Position numbers and translations under genes: made by a program
Shown here: positions 10,605 to 21,400 of the stretch, one piece after another
How positions within the stretch are numbered: position 1 is the stretch's first letter
How the letters are laid out: each line of letters starts with the position of its first letter
The notes under the pieces: generated by a model
The model's input: the letters and a program-made list of their open reading frames with translations, nothing else
Told to the model about the DNA's origin: nothing
Databases searched by the model: none
Source of the DNA: Talinum fruticosum
Lineage: Eukaryota; Streptophyta; Magnoliopsida; Caryophyllales; Talinaceae
Length of the DNA stretch: 64,000 nucleotides
Assembly: GCA_021018815.1 (NCBI GenBank)
Contig: JAITYX010000076.1
Span: 930,001 to 994,000 of the forward strand
Direction of reading: 5' to 3'

Positions 10605-10737
10605 TTGGCTAGCCGTTTATTTAGACTAAAACCGGTGATTACGGGTTTGGGGGTTACAATCAACAACACCCCGCCATCTTTGGGAGTACGAGAGATGAAA
10701 GCAACCATGGATACTGCCTCTCCATGCTCATCCCTGC
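10605..10737 (-). pseudogene. Exon-like gene fragment, unrecognised
   Basis: On the minus strand a good acceptor (TTTATTCACAG) ends at 10738. It is followed by an open frame reading RDEHGEAVSMVAFISRT, then PKDGG, which looks like real protein-coding sequence. It stays open into low-information sequence and has no clear donor. The flanking minus-strand sequence to about 10980 also contains short coding-like runs (MERRTIVVETDTLKSL). This may be a fragment captured by a transposon or a decayed gene. I could not identify the parent family. Confidence 0.3.
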
Positions 10738-11390
10738 CTGTGAATAAACTTCAAAAGTACATATCAGGGATTGGATCACATTTTCATCTAAACCCCTTAT
10801 GGGACACGAGTAAATCAAAAGGGAGAACACAACAACAACTATCCATTTTTATCCACTATTTCAGAAGACAAAAACCAATCCAACCTGTCAGATTCAAACC
10901 AAAGATTTAAGGGTATCTGTTTCTACAACTATAGTCCTCCGCTCCATCTGAGCTAAGGCCAGTCCTGGTGCCATGGTGGCAGGAAATCAATAGATATTCC
11001 AATATTCTTCCATTTGGAAGCCTTACATTATATTTTTAGTCTAGCTATTTTCCATAAAATGCCAAGGAAGGCTAAATCTTCAACTGCTCAGACACACGCC
11101 ACTGTATACATAAAATTACAACTAATTTGTTTCAAGTATAATTTTAAAAATCTAAATATAAGTAGCTCTACTATTTAAAGTATAAGGCAAATTCTTATAT
11201 GCTTCTACGAAACATGTGTGTTTTTTTTTATAGAGTATGTGCTCTTATTAGTCACACATATAAATTTTTCTATCCTATATATTTTTGTCATATGGACTAT
11301 TTAATATATATCTATTTATATGATTTTCGGAAAATACATTCATAAGAGCATGATATATACTTTGGTTGTAGAAAGAAACAAAATTAATAA

Positions 11391-12332
11391 TGTGGCGTTT
11401 GGTTGGATGTAATGTAATAGGGGTGTAATGTAATCAACTATGTAATGTAATTAGATATGTAATGTAATGGGACAATAATTACATTAACATGTTTGATTAT
11501 ATAAAAAGTGTAATGTAATCACAATGCTAATGGATTATTTTAATGGTAAAAAATAATAATTAAATTATTGTAGGGGAGATAAATGTCATCTAAATAAAAA
11601 TTTGAGCTATATATTTAGATTGAGCTTTTTAAAATATTTTCTATCAAATAATCAAGTTTTATTTCTTTTGTGGAAAATATTAACTATATTATTCTAATGA
11701 CAATAAATATCATAATATAGATAAACGTAATCCACACGAAAATATTTCAAATTTGAAATCATATTTGAGATTTTTTAATCTTTTATATCATATTTTCTAA
11801 TTTAAATTTTTTTGGTGGCAAAAAATCAACTGGATTATTCTAATGGCAATAGATGTTTGTCGTAGTGGAGATAAATGTTATCCAAATAACAAAATTTTAA
11901 ACTCTAAATTTATATTTGAGCTTTTTCTAATCTCTTCTATCATATAATTAAGTTTTGAATTTTTTTCATTGATGAAAAATACAAACTGATATTATTTTAT
12001 TGATGATAAATATTTATTGAATTAAAGATAAATGTTAACAAGTAAAAATATTTTGATATAAAAATTTTAATTTAAGCTTATTTTATCTTTTTAATTGAAT
12101 AGTTAAATTTTTGCTTGCCAAGTTGCAAGTGTATTAAAATTTGATTACAAGAATAGATGTAATTATGATTGTTTAGTAAATGTCCAAGTCATTGTAATTA
12201 CATAAGTGGAGGTTAATGTGATTAAAATGCAATTTTGAGTGCATTACAAAGTTATAACCAAATATGGTAATGTAATGACCATTACCAATTTAATTATATT
12301 ACCACTTTTATTACATTCAACCAAACATGCCC
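11391..12332. mobile_element. PIF/Harbinger-like non-autonomous DNA transposon
   Basis: The left end reads TGTGGCGTTTGGTTGGATG, and the right end on the opposite strand reads GGGCATGTTTGGTTGAATG. These are imperfect terminal inverted repeats of about 25-30 bp. Both ends are flanked by TAA (11388-11390 and 12333-12335), the 3-bp duplication expected of PIF/Harbinger (TWA). The 942-bp body has no transposase. It contains about four diverged tandem units near 150 bp, starting around 11531, 11684, 11831 and 11988. Each unit carries words like GGATTATTCTAATGG and GAGATAAATGTTAT. The superfamily is inferred from the TSD and the GTTTGG-type terminus. Confidence 0.7.
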
Positions 12333-12335
12333 TAA

Positions 12336-12817
12336 GTGTCTTTTCTTTGCCATCCGTGAACAACTCAATGGAGGAATATTCCTTGTAATTTATTTTGTAG
12401 ACTCTAGCCAAAAAAGATTCAATTTTTTTAAAAGGAAAGATTATGATTTTATTAATAAAACGTCAAATAATGAAAAATATATATGAATAATTAGAGATTT
12501 AAAATATAACTTTAATAATTGATATAAATCTTACCGATATTTAACTCCAAAGTCACGAAAAAATTTCATGGATAATTTTCAATAACTTAACATCTTTCAT
12601 ATTGACGAAGGACCTCATAATGTTATAATGATTTGAAAGTCAATCTTCATATATCGTATTAAATCATACCAATTAATCATAACTTTATAAAGAGAGATTA
12701 AAACTCTTATCAAATGGTAAAAGAGCTCCTACAAATGAAGAGACAACTTTTATTTGAAAAAACCTAAAATAAAGCTCGACAATTTATGTAAAAATTACTC
12801 ATAATAGAAGTTACCAT
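12336..12817. other. Intergenic, no gene supported
   Basis: AT-rich sequence with no ORF or repeat that I can name. Confidence 0.5.
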
Positions 12818-13388
12818 TAGGGGTGAGCACGTCTTACGAGTACCCTGAAACCTAACCTAAATAGGTCAAACAGGTAAGGTTCAAGAATCGGAACCATTTG
12901 ACCAATTCCGGGTAAGGTTCCTAAAATTTAAGGAACTCATCAAACAAGTTCCGATTCCCATTCCAACAATCAAATCCTAAAAACGGAACTCGAAATCATT
13001 GAGACAGATTCGAGTTCTTGGAATCGTGGGTACACATAACCATTAACAATGTTTTAGATTTTCAACATTCTCACTTTTTAATTTTTAATGTGAGATCAAA
13101 GTGATTTTCACTTTTTCAAGTTTTAATATAAGGCCTAACCCACAATTAATTAAAAATTCTTAAGTAAGCACCTCTACTTTTTTTTTTTTCCCTTTTGTAT
13201 AACAATAATGATATGGACATGGTATCCTGGAAGAAGAAGCAGATCTCGCGGTTCAAATTCAGGTTCTTGTAATTCGAAACCCGTCAAACGAGTTCCGGTT
13301 CAAATTACTAAAATTTGAGAATCGATCAAACAAGTATAAATTTAACTTCCTAATTTTAAGATTGGGTACCTAGAATCGCTCACCACTA
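12818..13388. mobile_element. hAT-like MITE
   Basis: Terminal inverted repeats are TAGGGGTGAGCA at 12818 and TAGTGGTGAGCG on the opposite strand at 13388. TAGGGGTG-type ends are typical of plant hAT MITEs. The adjacent 8 bp (GTTACCAT on the left, CCTATCAT on the right) agree at 5 of 8 positions, as expected of an old 8-bp hAT duplication. The interior holds repeated words around GAGTTCCGGTTC/GGAACTCG. There is no coding capacity. Confidence 0.6.
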
Positions 13389-14600
13389 CCTATCATCAAC
13401 AAAAGTTGTTGATGGCATCCCCTTTCATACAAAGAAGGGGGTAAAGGGTAAAGTTTTTAGGGGGAGAGAAGAGGGAAAAAAGACTCAAGCTTCTTATGTA
13501 AGAATAGTACACTCATTTTCTTCTAATAATAATTACATATGAATCACCTAGTGCAAAGGGAAGATATAAAACACAAGCTTGCTTATAGTCAATGATCCTA
13601 CTTCTAAACTTTTGAAAACTTTTATCGTCCACCATATCTTCTATCTATATGATACCCCAATTTACTTATTTCTTTAGTGTTATTTTGTCTCTCTTACCTC
13701 CCACAAAATAATTACATAAACTCTTCCTAATGTGTTCAAACCACATACCAATGTTGTCACGTCTTTACCTCCATTTGAAGTAAACCCTATGATATCACTA
13801 AGCAATTCAATTTTTTTTATATTATCAAATATTATGCAATTCGTCATACTTATTTTCATATCTATAAACATTGTTTTCTGAATTTGAATTTTTTAATAAG
13901 CTAATATTTTAAGTAATGCATTAAAACCTAATGTGATTGATATGCCCGTTTAATATTACGGGACCTTCTTATCATACAAAGTTCAATTACCTTATTACGA
14001 ACAAATTGACATAATTATTCAATAATTAAGTTTAATCATTAACTAGAATTATTCATCTCATTGGTTATGCTTATACATGCACAAGAACATGTAAAGATAT
14101 TGATATTTTTAGTAGAATTTTGAAACGCTTTTCCCCGATATAAGAATTTCTTTTACATTGGCTTATTATATTGGCACGTGAGTTTGAATTTACAGACAAG
14201 CTACAAAATGTGTAATTGTTAATAGAGAAGTTCTATATATTAAGAATAAATTACAAAGGATAGTAAAATATAATTGTAATATATAAGGAATGAGGAAATT
14301 GAATATGAGACTTAGACTTTGTTCAATTTAACTTTAGCTTACAATCTTATAATTTCTAACGATTTTTTAGTTACTTACAACCTTTTGTAACTAAACATAT
14401 AATTATCTTAAAACTTCTTACGGTTTAGAGATTACGGTTCCTTATCGATAAAAAAATCAGGGCCTAATAATCAATATCTCACTCTTGACTAATAGGTTAA
14501 AATCTTAGTGATAAATTTTAACTGCAATTTAGCAGTCACTATTACACACTATTTTGTTTTTATTTTTTTTCTCATGAAAGCTATACTTTTTTTTTAATCA
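13389..14600. other. Intergenic, AT-rich
   Basis: No gene, tandem repeat or transposon end that I can support. Confidence 0.5.
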
Positions 14601-15006
14601 TTTAAGTAAAAAGAACAAAAAGAAAAATCGTGCAGCCCAGAAAAAAAAAGGACTTATGGACATTCACAGAGAATGGACTACTTGAAAAAGAGGTCCGGAT
14701 CCAGTTGTCCCAACCCAAAACACAGATTGTCTTCCCTCGTTGACAATCGTCATCACAATTCACAATCACATCACACTTTACATAGTTCTCCAGAAAAAAG
14801 GATCCCAACAAACCCTTTGAATTTCTAGGAATTTTCAGAGATTTGGCCGCTTTACAAAGGCCAAAACTTGTGAAATTCCTCCTTATACCCAGAAGAGATA
14901 GAGAGAGAAAGGCAGCGATTTCAAGAAATTCGGTTTACTAGTTCCAGCTTGCTTTGGAAACAAGGTTGTAAGACCCAAATTCTGCTGCTCAGAGAAGATT
15001 TTTCCG

Positions 15007-15130
15007 GTAAGAACTTGGCCACTATCGTATCAATCTATCTTTGTTGTCAGTCTTTCAAGAAACTGGAGTTCGAAGTTTAACCGGATTGAATTGGTAGCAA
15101 AAGTTGACCTTTGATTCTTGCCCATTTCAG
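15007..15130 (+). other. Probable 5'-UTR intron of the CCX gene
   Basis: A good donor (CCG|GTAAGA) at 15007 and a pyrimidine-rich acceptor (CCCATTTCAG) at 15130 bound 124 nt in the untranslated leader. The leader has the C/T- and GA-rich composition usual for plant 5' UTRs (GAGATAGAGAGAGAAAGG near 14895). No transcript evidence is available. Confidence 0.55.
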
Positions 15131-15169
15131 CGGCCTGGGATTTCAATTTACCTCCATTGAAACCCTAGA

Positions 15170-15220
15170 ATGAATCTCACTCTCTTTGCATTCAAGTGTC
15201 GCCTTTGTTGTTCGAGGTAA
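15170..15220 (+). promoter_or_regulatory. Upstream ORF in CCX leader (16 codons)
   Basis: The first ATG I find in the leader starts [20 protein letters not shown]. It ends 22 nt before the main ATG at 15243. A complete short uORF this close would be expected to lower translation of the exchanger or make it conditional. That effect is an inference from general plant uORF behaviour. Confidence 0.5.
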
Positions 15221-15242
15221 TCAGTGTTCTATTATTCAAGAA

Positions 15243-17189
15243 ATGGAGCAATCGAGCATCGCTAACCCTAGAAGGTATTCTCAGTTTCGTGGGATATTCA
15301 ATGGATTATGTGCTGTGATCCTGTTTTTCTATTTCTACAATAGACCAGATATCATTAGGAACCCTTTACTTAGGCAATCATCTCGTATTAATGATCAATG
15401 GCCATATTCTTCTAATCCTGGCAATGGGTCGGTCGATATGGTGGTAATTCGTCGTAGAGCTGCTGAAATTAGTGATAATTCATCACATTTTGCGAATTGG
15501 TCGAGTTCAAACGACGTTTTAATTGAAGAAAATGCTGTATTTTGTGTCGGGTTGCGTGAACATGGTGGTTTTAGTAGCCATTGTGAGTACTTGAAGGCTC
15601 ATCCAGAGTGTTCCACTGGTGGGTTCCTTGATTACTTGCAATTCTTCTATTGTGATTGCCAGAGGCTTGGAGTACTGGGTTATGCTGTGTTGGGAATTTG
15701 GCTTGTCGCCTTGTTTTACCTCCTCGGTAATACAGCAGCCGATTACTTCTGCTGCTCCCTAGAAAAGCTCTCTAGTATTTTGAATTTGCCACCTACTGTT
15801 GCTGGGGTCACTCTTCTCCCACTTGGCAATGGAGCTCCCGATGTATTTGCCAGCATTGCAGCCTTTGTGGGCACGGGTGCTGGTGAAGTGGGGCTGAACA
15901 GCGTGTTGGGTGGGGCGGTTTTTGTCACATGTGTTGTTGTTGGGGTTGTTTCTCTATTAGTGGCTGATAAGCGGGTTCAGATTGATCGCAAATGCTTTAT
16001 TAGGGATCTCAGCTTCTTCCTTATTGCTATCCTGACCCTCTTGATGATACTAGTTGTTGGAAAGGTAAGTCTTGGGGCAGCCATTGCCTTTTTGGCAATA
16101 TACTTTCTTTATGCATTTGTTGTTGCTGCAAATGAGATGTTGAGGAAACAAGCACACAGATTGAAATTGGATGCTGTCACACCGTTGCTTCCTGTAAAAG
16201 GAAGTTTCTTTTCTCAAGGTTCTGCAGAGGATGAGGCTATGTACAGCCCATTGCTGGACTTCGAGAGTGCCGATGATACTCCTCATCTCCATCCTTCCTT
16301 GCCACAGTGGATGTGGGCTTCAAATGTGGCAATTTACTCAAATCAGCCTCAGAAAGGCTTGTTTGATAGCGAAAGGCCTCCTTGGGGCTGGAATGATGAG
16401 CGTGGTGAAACTGAAAAATCATTTTTTGTCTGCTGGAAGATATTCTCTTTCCTGGAGCTTCCTTTATCAGTCCCAAGGCGGTTGACAATTCCAATGGCAG
16501 AGGAGGAAACATGGTCAAAGCCTTATGCTGTTGCTAGTGCCTCGTTGGCTCCTCTTCTCCTTGTGTTCCTGTGGGCCTCGCAGGAGAACCCAGGTTTTGT
16601 AAGCAAAGAAATATCATACATTATTGGAATAGCAACTGGTTGCACACTCGGAGTTCTGGCATTCCGTTACACCAGTTCTGATCAACCACCTCAGAGATTC
16701 TTGCTGCCTTGGGTCCTTGGTGGTTTCTTGATGAGCATTGTGTGGTTCTACATCATTGCCAGTGAACTGGTTGCTCTTTTGGTGGCTTTGGGAATTATCT
16801 TGGGGATCAACCCGTCAATTCTTGGGTTGACTGTACTGGCATGGGGGAACTCAATGGGGGATCTTGTGTCAAATACTGCATTGGCATTGAACGGTGGAGA
16901 TGGTGTTCAGGTTGCCTTATCAGGGTGCTATGCTGGACCTATGTTCAACATGCTGATTGGCCTGGGGGTGGCATTGCTACACGGAGCATGGTCAGCCAGA
17001 CCCGCTTCATATGTAGTCCCTAAGGATAGCAGCTTGTTCTACACTATTGGGTTTCTATTGACAGGGCTTATCTGGGCAATTGTGGTTTTACTCCGGAAGG
17101 ATATGCGCCCTAGCAGGGTATTGGGGGTTGGTCTTCTATCCCTCTATCTTATTTTTCTTTCATTTAGAATTGTCAGTGCTATGAGTTGA
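15243..17189 (+). CDS. Cation/calcium exchanger (CCX family, CCX3/CCX4-like)
   Basis: This 648-residue, intronless protein belongs to the Na+/Ca2+ exchanger superfamily, plant CCX branch. Both alpha repeats are intact: [14 protein letters not shown] (residues 195-208) and [15 protein letters not shown] (from residue 534), followed by [15 protein letters not shown]. Around them lie roughly 12-13 hydrophobic segments in two clusters, with a hydrophilic loop in the middle (about residues 310-420). An N-terminal hydrophobic stretch ([14 protein letters not shown]) comes before a cysteine-containing loop. CCX proteins exchange K+, Na+, Ca2+ or Mn2+ across endomembranes. The Arabidopsis CCX3/CCX4 proteins are of similar length, from memory. 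I chose the ATG at 15243. The open frame extends upstream to a TTG at 15186 without another ATG. A uORF lies just upstream. No frame damage is seen. Confidence 0.96.
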   Translation: MEQSSIANPRRYSQFRGIFNGLCAVILFFYFYNRPDIIRNPLLRQSSRINDQWPYSSNPGNGSVDMVVIRRRAAEISDNSSHFANWSSSNDVLIEENAVFCVGLREHGGFSSHCEYLKAHPECSTGGFLDYLQFFYCDCQRLGVLGYAVLGIWLVALFYLLGNTAADYFCCSLEKLSSILNLPPTVAGVTLLPLGNGAPDVFASIAAFVGTGAGEVGLNSVLGGAVFVTCVVVGVVSLLVADKRVQIDRKCFIRDLSFFLIAILTLLMILVVGKVSLGAAIAFLAIYFLYAFVVAANEMLRKQAHRLKLDAVTPLLPVKGSFFSQGSAEDEAMYSPLLDFESADDTPHLHPSLPQWMWASNVAIYSNQPQKGLFDSERPPWGWNDERGETEKSFFVCWKIFSFLELPLSVPRRLTIPMAEEETWSKPYAVASASLAPLLLVFLWASQENPGFVSKEISYIIGIATGCTLGVLAFRYTSSDQPPQRFLLPWVLGGFLMSIVWFYIIASELVALLVALGIILGINPSILGLTVLAWGNSMGDLVSNTALALNGGDGVQVALSGCYAGPMFNMLIGLGVALLHGAWSARPASYVVPKDSSLFYTIGFLLTGLIWAIVVLLRKDMRPSRVLGVGLLSLYLIFLSFRIVSAMS

Positions 17190-17600
17190 CAGGTCTTCTG
17201 GACACTTTGGCCTTATTGCCCTGAAGTGGATCATTTGGTTGTGTTGTATGGGGATTATCTTTTTGACTTTGTGCTTGTAAATGACAACCCCATTGTTGTA
17301 TCAAGGTGCATTGTGTAATTACATCAATAAGCCTGCCTTTTCACTAAATTTTGGTTGGGGCATTGTTTGCCATATGCCATTTGCATGTTACTCACATTCC
17401 ATCACCATGTTGTTTGTACTCTGTAGTACTCACTACTCATGTTGGGGGAATGCTTTAGGTCTTGACATGAGTTTGGGATTGCAATATGCTACCTTTTTTT
17501 TTTTTTTTGGGGGGTGGTTATTGGAAATGCGAATGTCTGAATTTCAGACAAAATATTTTGTTCACTATCAGGATTAATTAGACAAGCATAAATTCTGAAT
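17190..17600 (+). other. CCX 3' flanking sequence / 3' UTR
   Basis: T-rich sequence follows the stop. CAATAA at 17325-17330 and the T/G-rich run around 17430-17515 could serve polyadenylation. No separate gene is supported. Confidence 0.4.
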
Positions 17601-18216
17601 AAAATCGGGTTCGGATAATATAAATAGGTTTAATATCGTGTCCAAATTTTAAAATGGTTGAAAAATTGTTGATTGTATCCAATTTTTTTGCGCAAGACTA
17701 ATTCAGGTAGTTGAGTGAGACTTGTATTTAGCATGATTGATTTTGCCATCTCTGGGTTGGAGGGAGTATCAGAATTTCACGTGGAATTTGCTGTTTGAAT
17801 GAAAAACTTGGATTTCATTATTTTGGATCTAGGTTGTTGGATCATGCAAGTTGAATAATCGGCTGTAAATTTCTAGGTTTACTGTTGTATCCCTAGGGGC
17901 TTCACCTTATTTCGTTTTGTCACGTTTCTGAAGTGAGTGAAACATAAGAACTTCGAGTGACAGAAACAAAATCAGCACTAGGCGCTCCTGGTGAACCAAG
18001 AATCAAGCTATCCTTTTCCCTTTCCTATTTAAATAGACTTTCCTAAAATATATATTCCTGCACTGCCAATCAAGGAATCCCATTTTTACTGTTCGTGTGA
18101 AACTTCAAACCTTCAATGCTTCCACATATAAGCCCATCACTCCTTCAAAATATATGCATGTTCAAACCTTGTCATTTTAAGGTATACCGACCCTTGCATT
18201 AGATAGTTCTCTAGCC

Positions 18217-18746
18217 ATGCATGTCAAGTTTATCGAACATTACCTTGCTTCTAGGCCACAGGAGAGGCAAAGTGGGAACAAGCCCCGAGAAAAGATGAAT
18301 GGTGTCGCATCAGCTTTGTCTCTCTGGCTTGGCCTTGGCAATCCTGAACATGTCGACAAGGGTATCTGGAGCGACTCTGCCTTGCTTGGCCTTAGCCATC
18401 CAGAACATGTAAACAAGGGTAACTCAAGCCACTCTTCAGGGGGATGGACAAAGGTAGCTTGAGCTACCCTTTGAGGATTGAGGATGAGCATCCAGAGTCG
18501 ATGACCAGATCCCTACCTATGGCCGATACAGGTGTAACTGTGAAGGGCAAAACGATACATCAGCACCAGAACCTCGAAGACCACGATGAAGTGCTATCCT
18601 CAGAAGATGATGAGGTTGAAGCACGCAACATCTATGTCAACAGCAATTGCCAGGGCATCAACAACTCGATCATGTTCGATGCTAGTTGCACTAGCAATGA
18701 TCCTGGTGTCCAAGTAGACATTAAAGATGTCGCGGAACCACACTAG
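18217..18746 (+). pseudogene. Broken gene of unknown family with repeated LGL-PEHV segments
   Basis: Two overlapping frames look coding. Frame one (18217-18462) includes ALSLWLGLGNPEHVDKG and, about 20 residues on, LLGLSHPEHVNKG, so the protein contains an internal tandem repeat that is also visible in the DNA. Frame two (18444-18746) gives an acidic stretch (EDHDEVLSSEDDEVEARN) and ends DIKDVAEPH-stop. A single frameshift near 18450 would join them. The LSLWLGL run resembles an EAR-type LxLxL motif, but this is weak. TATTTAAATA at about 18027-18036 might be a TATA element. I do not recognise the family. It could be the last exon of a decayed gene. Confidence 0.4.
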
Positions 18747-19067
18747 GAATGGATTTGATCTGAATGATAGTTCGAAAAGTCGAAGAATTATGTTTATTTG
18801 TGGTTCCCATATGATATGCTTACGTTCTCTTGATGGGCCCTGTTTTAGGGTTAGGACTGGGAAATGATTAGATTAATGATATATGCTGTGTGAATCATAG
18901 TTATTGGCCTCTCTTTTGTTAATTTTTGCCACTCTGATAAAACGCCTATGTCATGGAAAACAGATGCTTTTCTTTCGATTCTAGTATATATGTAGTTTAT
19001 GTTAGAATTACACTGCGGAATAAGTCTAATGATCTGTATCAAAATCAAATCATCATGGTAAATAATA

Positions 19068-19310
19068 TTCCCTCCATTTTACAATACATGTCACTCTAAC
19101 TAATTTATATCGTTTCATAATACTTGTTACTTTACAATCCTAATGACATTAATTATTAGTTTACTAATTTTATCCTTATCAATTGTTTACTGAAAAATAA
19201 CAGAGAGAAAATTGGGACATAATTAGACAATTAACCTTTTAATTATTTTTCAGTTAACCTTGAATTTTCCCTATCATACCAAAATGACATATAATTTAAA
19301 ATAAAGGGAA
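19068..19310. mobile_element. Stowaway-type MITE (copy 1)
   Basis: Ends are TTCCCTCCATTTTACAATAC on the left and, on the opposite strand, TTCCCTTTATTTTAAATTAT. They are flanked by TA on both sides (19066-19067 and 19311-19312). A CTCCCTCC-type terminus with a TA duplication defines Stowaway (Tc1/mariner-derived) MITEs. The 243-bp body has no ORF. The same family recurs at 43731-44007 in inverted orientation, and in fragments near 21276 and 43210. Confidence 0.85.
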
Positions 19311-19312
19311 TA

Positions 19313-20040
19313 GTAAAGACGAACTAATCGGACTATTCCACTCGATTAATTTCAAGGCAACTACGCTCCGACTTCACAAATGACACTAATTTCAAGCCAT
19401 TACAATCTTTACAAAGAAAGAAATTTTTCCAAAACTACAATGGTGTTCTCTCTTTGGGTTGAATTTTAGAGATTGGAGTCAAAACTCTGATGTGGTAATA
19501 CCACATCTAATTATTGATGTGGTGAGCCTAGAAAACCACCCAAGGGAGAAGAAAGATATCAAAAAGTAAAAGTCTTTTCATGTAACTTTCATAATACAAA
19601 CAATTATTTTCCTTTTCCCCGAACTTGTCAACCCATTACATATTTTTCCTCTTATATAGAGCTCCGATGAATTATTCATATTTATTAATAAATAAAAATT
19701 TAATTATATATAAATCAGTTACTTGTATGATAATTTTAATTTGAATTTGAAAGAGTAACTAAGCATAATTAAGCATCGTATTTCATATGAATTTAGGTTT
19801 GAGGATATTAATAAGTAATGTATGAACAATTGAACATCCATTGATGGAACAAAAGTCTTGTTTGAACCTAGACCTATGTTAGTTATAATAGTTTTACACT
19901 CTTTTTGTTTAATTGATATAACCAATATTCCTTATATTATTAAACGTCCACCTTTATGTAAAAATTGTTATATTTTTGAATTTATATACTATGTAAATTT
20001 TATGTTTACATGAGAATATCAAATTATGATTAATACATGA
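19313..20040. other. Intergenic, no gene supported
   Basis: Contains a small palindrome (GATGTGGT-AAT-ACCACATC, near 19491-19509) and otherwise AT-rich sequence. Confidence 0.45.

Positions 20041-20116
<76 letters not shown>
20041..20116. repeat. Palindromic microsatellite (AAT)n(ATT)n
   Basis: About 15 AAT units switch directly to about 10 ATT units. The tract is therefore self-complementary and could fold into a long AT hairpin. Confidence 0.97.
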
Positions 20117-21275
20117 TATAGTAGAATAATAAAAGAGGACATAATAAATGAATCATTGCATGTGGCAAAAGATCAAAAGTGAAAATTTGTAAGCCAATAA
20201 TGTCGATTTAGGTAAACTACTAGGGCAAAGGGTGGAAAAATGAAGGCTATTTTTTTTTTTTATCCATGCAATGTTGATGGTTTTGTTTCAAGCTTTGATA
20301 TGTATGCCCATTGTTTTCTTGATAGAGACTATGAATGTTCATTTCTCATTAATTATTCATACTTATTTGTGTATAGATTTACTATGCTCTTTACTTGTAG
20401 AGGTATGCTTGATAGCTTTATTTGGTCACAATTCTATATTCTATAAAGATATTTTCTATACTCATTTTTTTTTAGAAAGATAAGTCCTGATAATTACCTA
20501 GTCATTCTCTCGAGAGTTTTACTTAAATAATTGTCAACAAAAACTTTTAAAAATACCTAACAACGAGGAGACAAAAAAAAAGAAATGGAATATAAGAGCA
20601 TCTACTCTAATGATGTTTGAGTTGCTTTTTTTGTTGTTGTATTTTTCGAGTTGAAAATTCAAGATACATGTAATACACAATTTAGTTAGGCTTGACATAT
20701 TTTCAACCATGCTAACTTTTAGAAGTTTTCTCACTGAAAAGGAGTCACAAAGGACAATACATTACAAAAGGGAAGGGAAAACCGAACCCGAGATATAATA
20801 TAATTAGAATCTCATTTTTATCACTAGACGATGACTTAATTGGTTTAACTTTTAGAAGTTTCAAATAATTATTATTTTGCCTTATTATATAGAATTTACA
20901 AGGTCTAGTATTTGGTCCTTTTGGATAAATCATATATGTAATGTATGAGTACATATAATTTATCATTATATGCACTCAATATGATTTTCAATTATGGAAA
21001 AATATGTTCAAAACTTTTTCATCTATTTTGAGCATATCGAGTAACTAATTAAAATTAAGTTCCACATGTTTCTTTCTTATTTAAGTTTCGCAAAACTTTT
21101 TTTTTTAAAAAAAAGGGATAATTAACAAAAATTTTATATCATGTATGTGTACGTGTTGCATGGCAAAGGAACCACTCCCCTCAATCTCATGTACGCACAT
21201 TGTTTTTTATATCGTGCAAAAACTATAAAATGACAAAATGTCTAGATTTGATATTTTACAAACCGTTACTTATAA

Positions 21276-21400
21276 GTCCGTTGATTTCATAATATTTGTT
21301 ATTTTAATTTTTTTATAATATATGTCACTTTATAATTCAAATGACATATTAATTACTAATTTATTGATTTTACTCAATTAATTGTATTTTTTGTTTCATT
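21276..21400. mobile_element. Stowaway-family fragment
   Basis: Words in the same order as in the 19068 copy: TTTCATAATATTTGTTA, then a CACTTTATAATTC-like run, then ATTAATTACTAATTTATTGAT. The ends are lost, so this is a relic. Confidence 0.45.

Noticed and set aside
15186..15242. N-terminal extension of the CCX protein starting at 15186
   Set aside because: The codon at 15186 is TTG, not ATG; the first in-frame ATG is 15243 and gives a normal CCX N-terminus.
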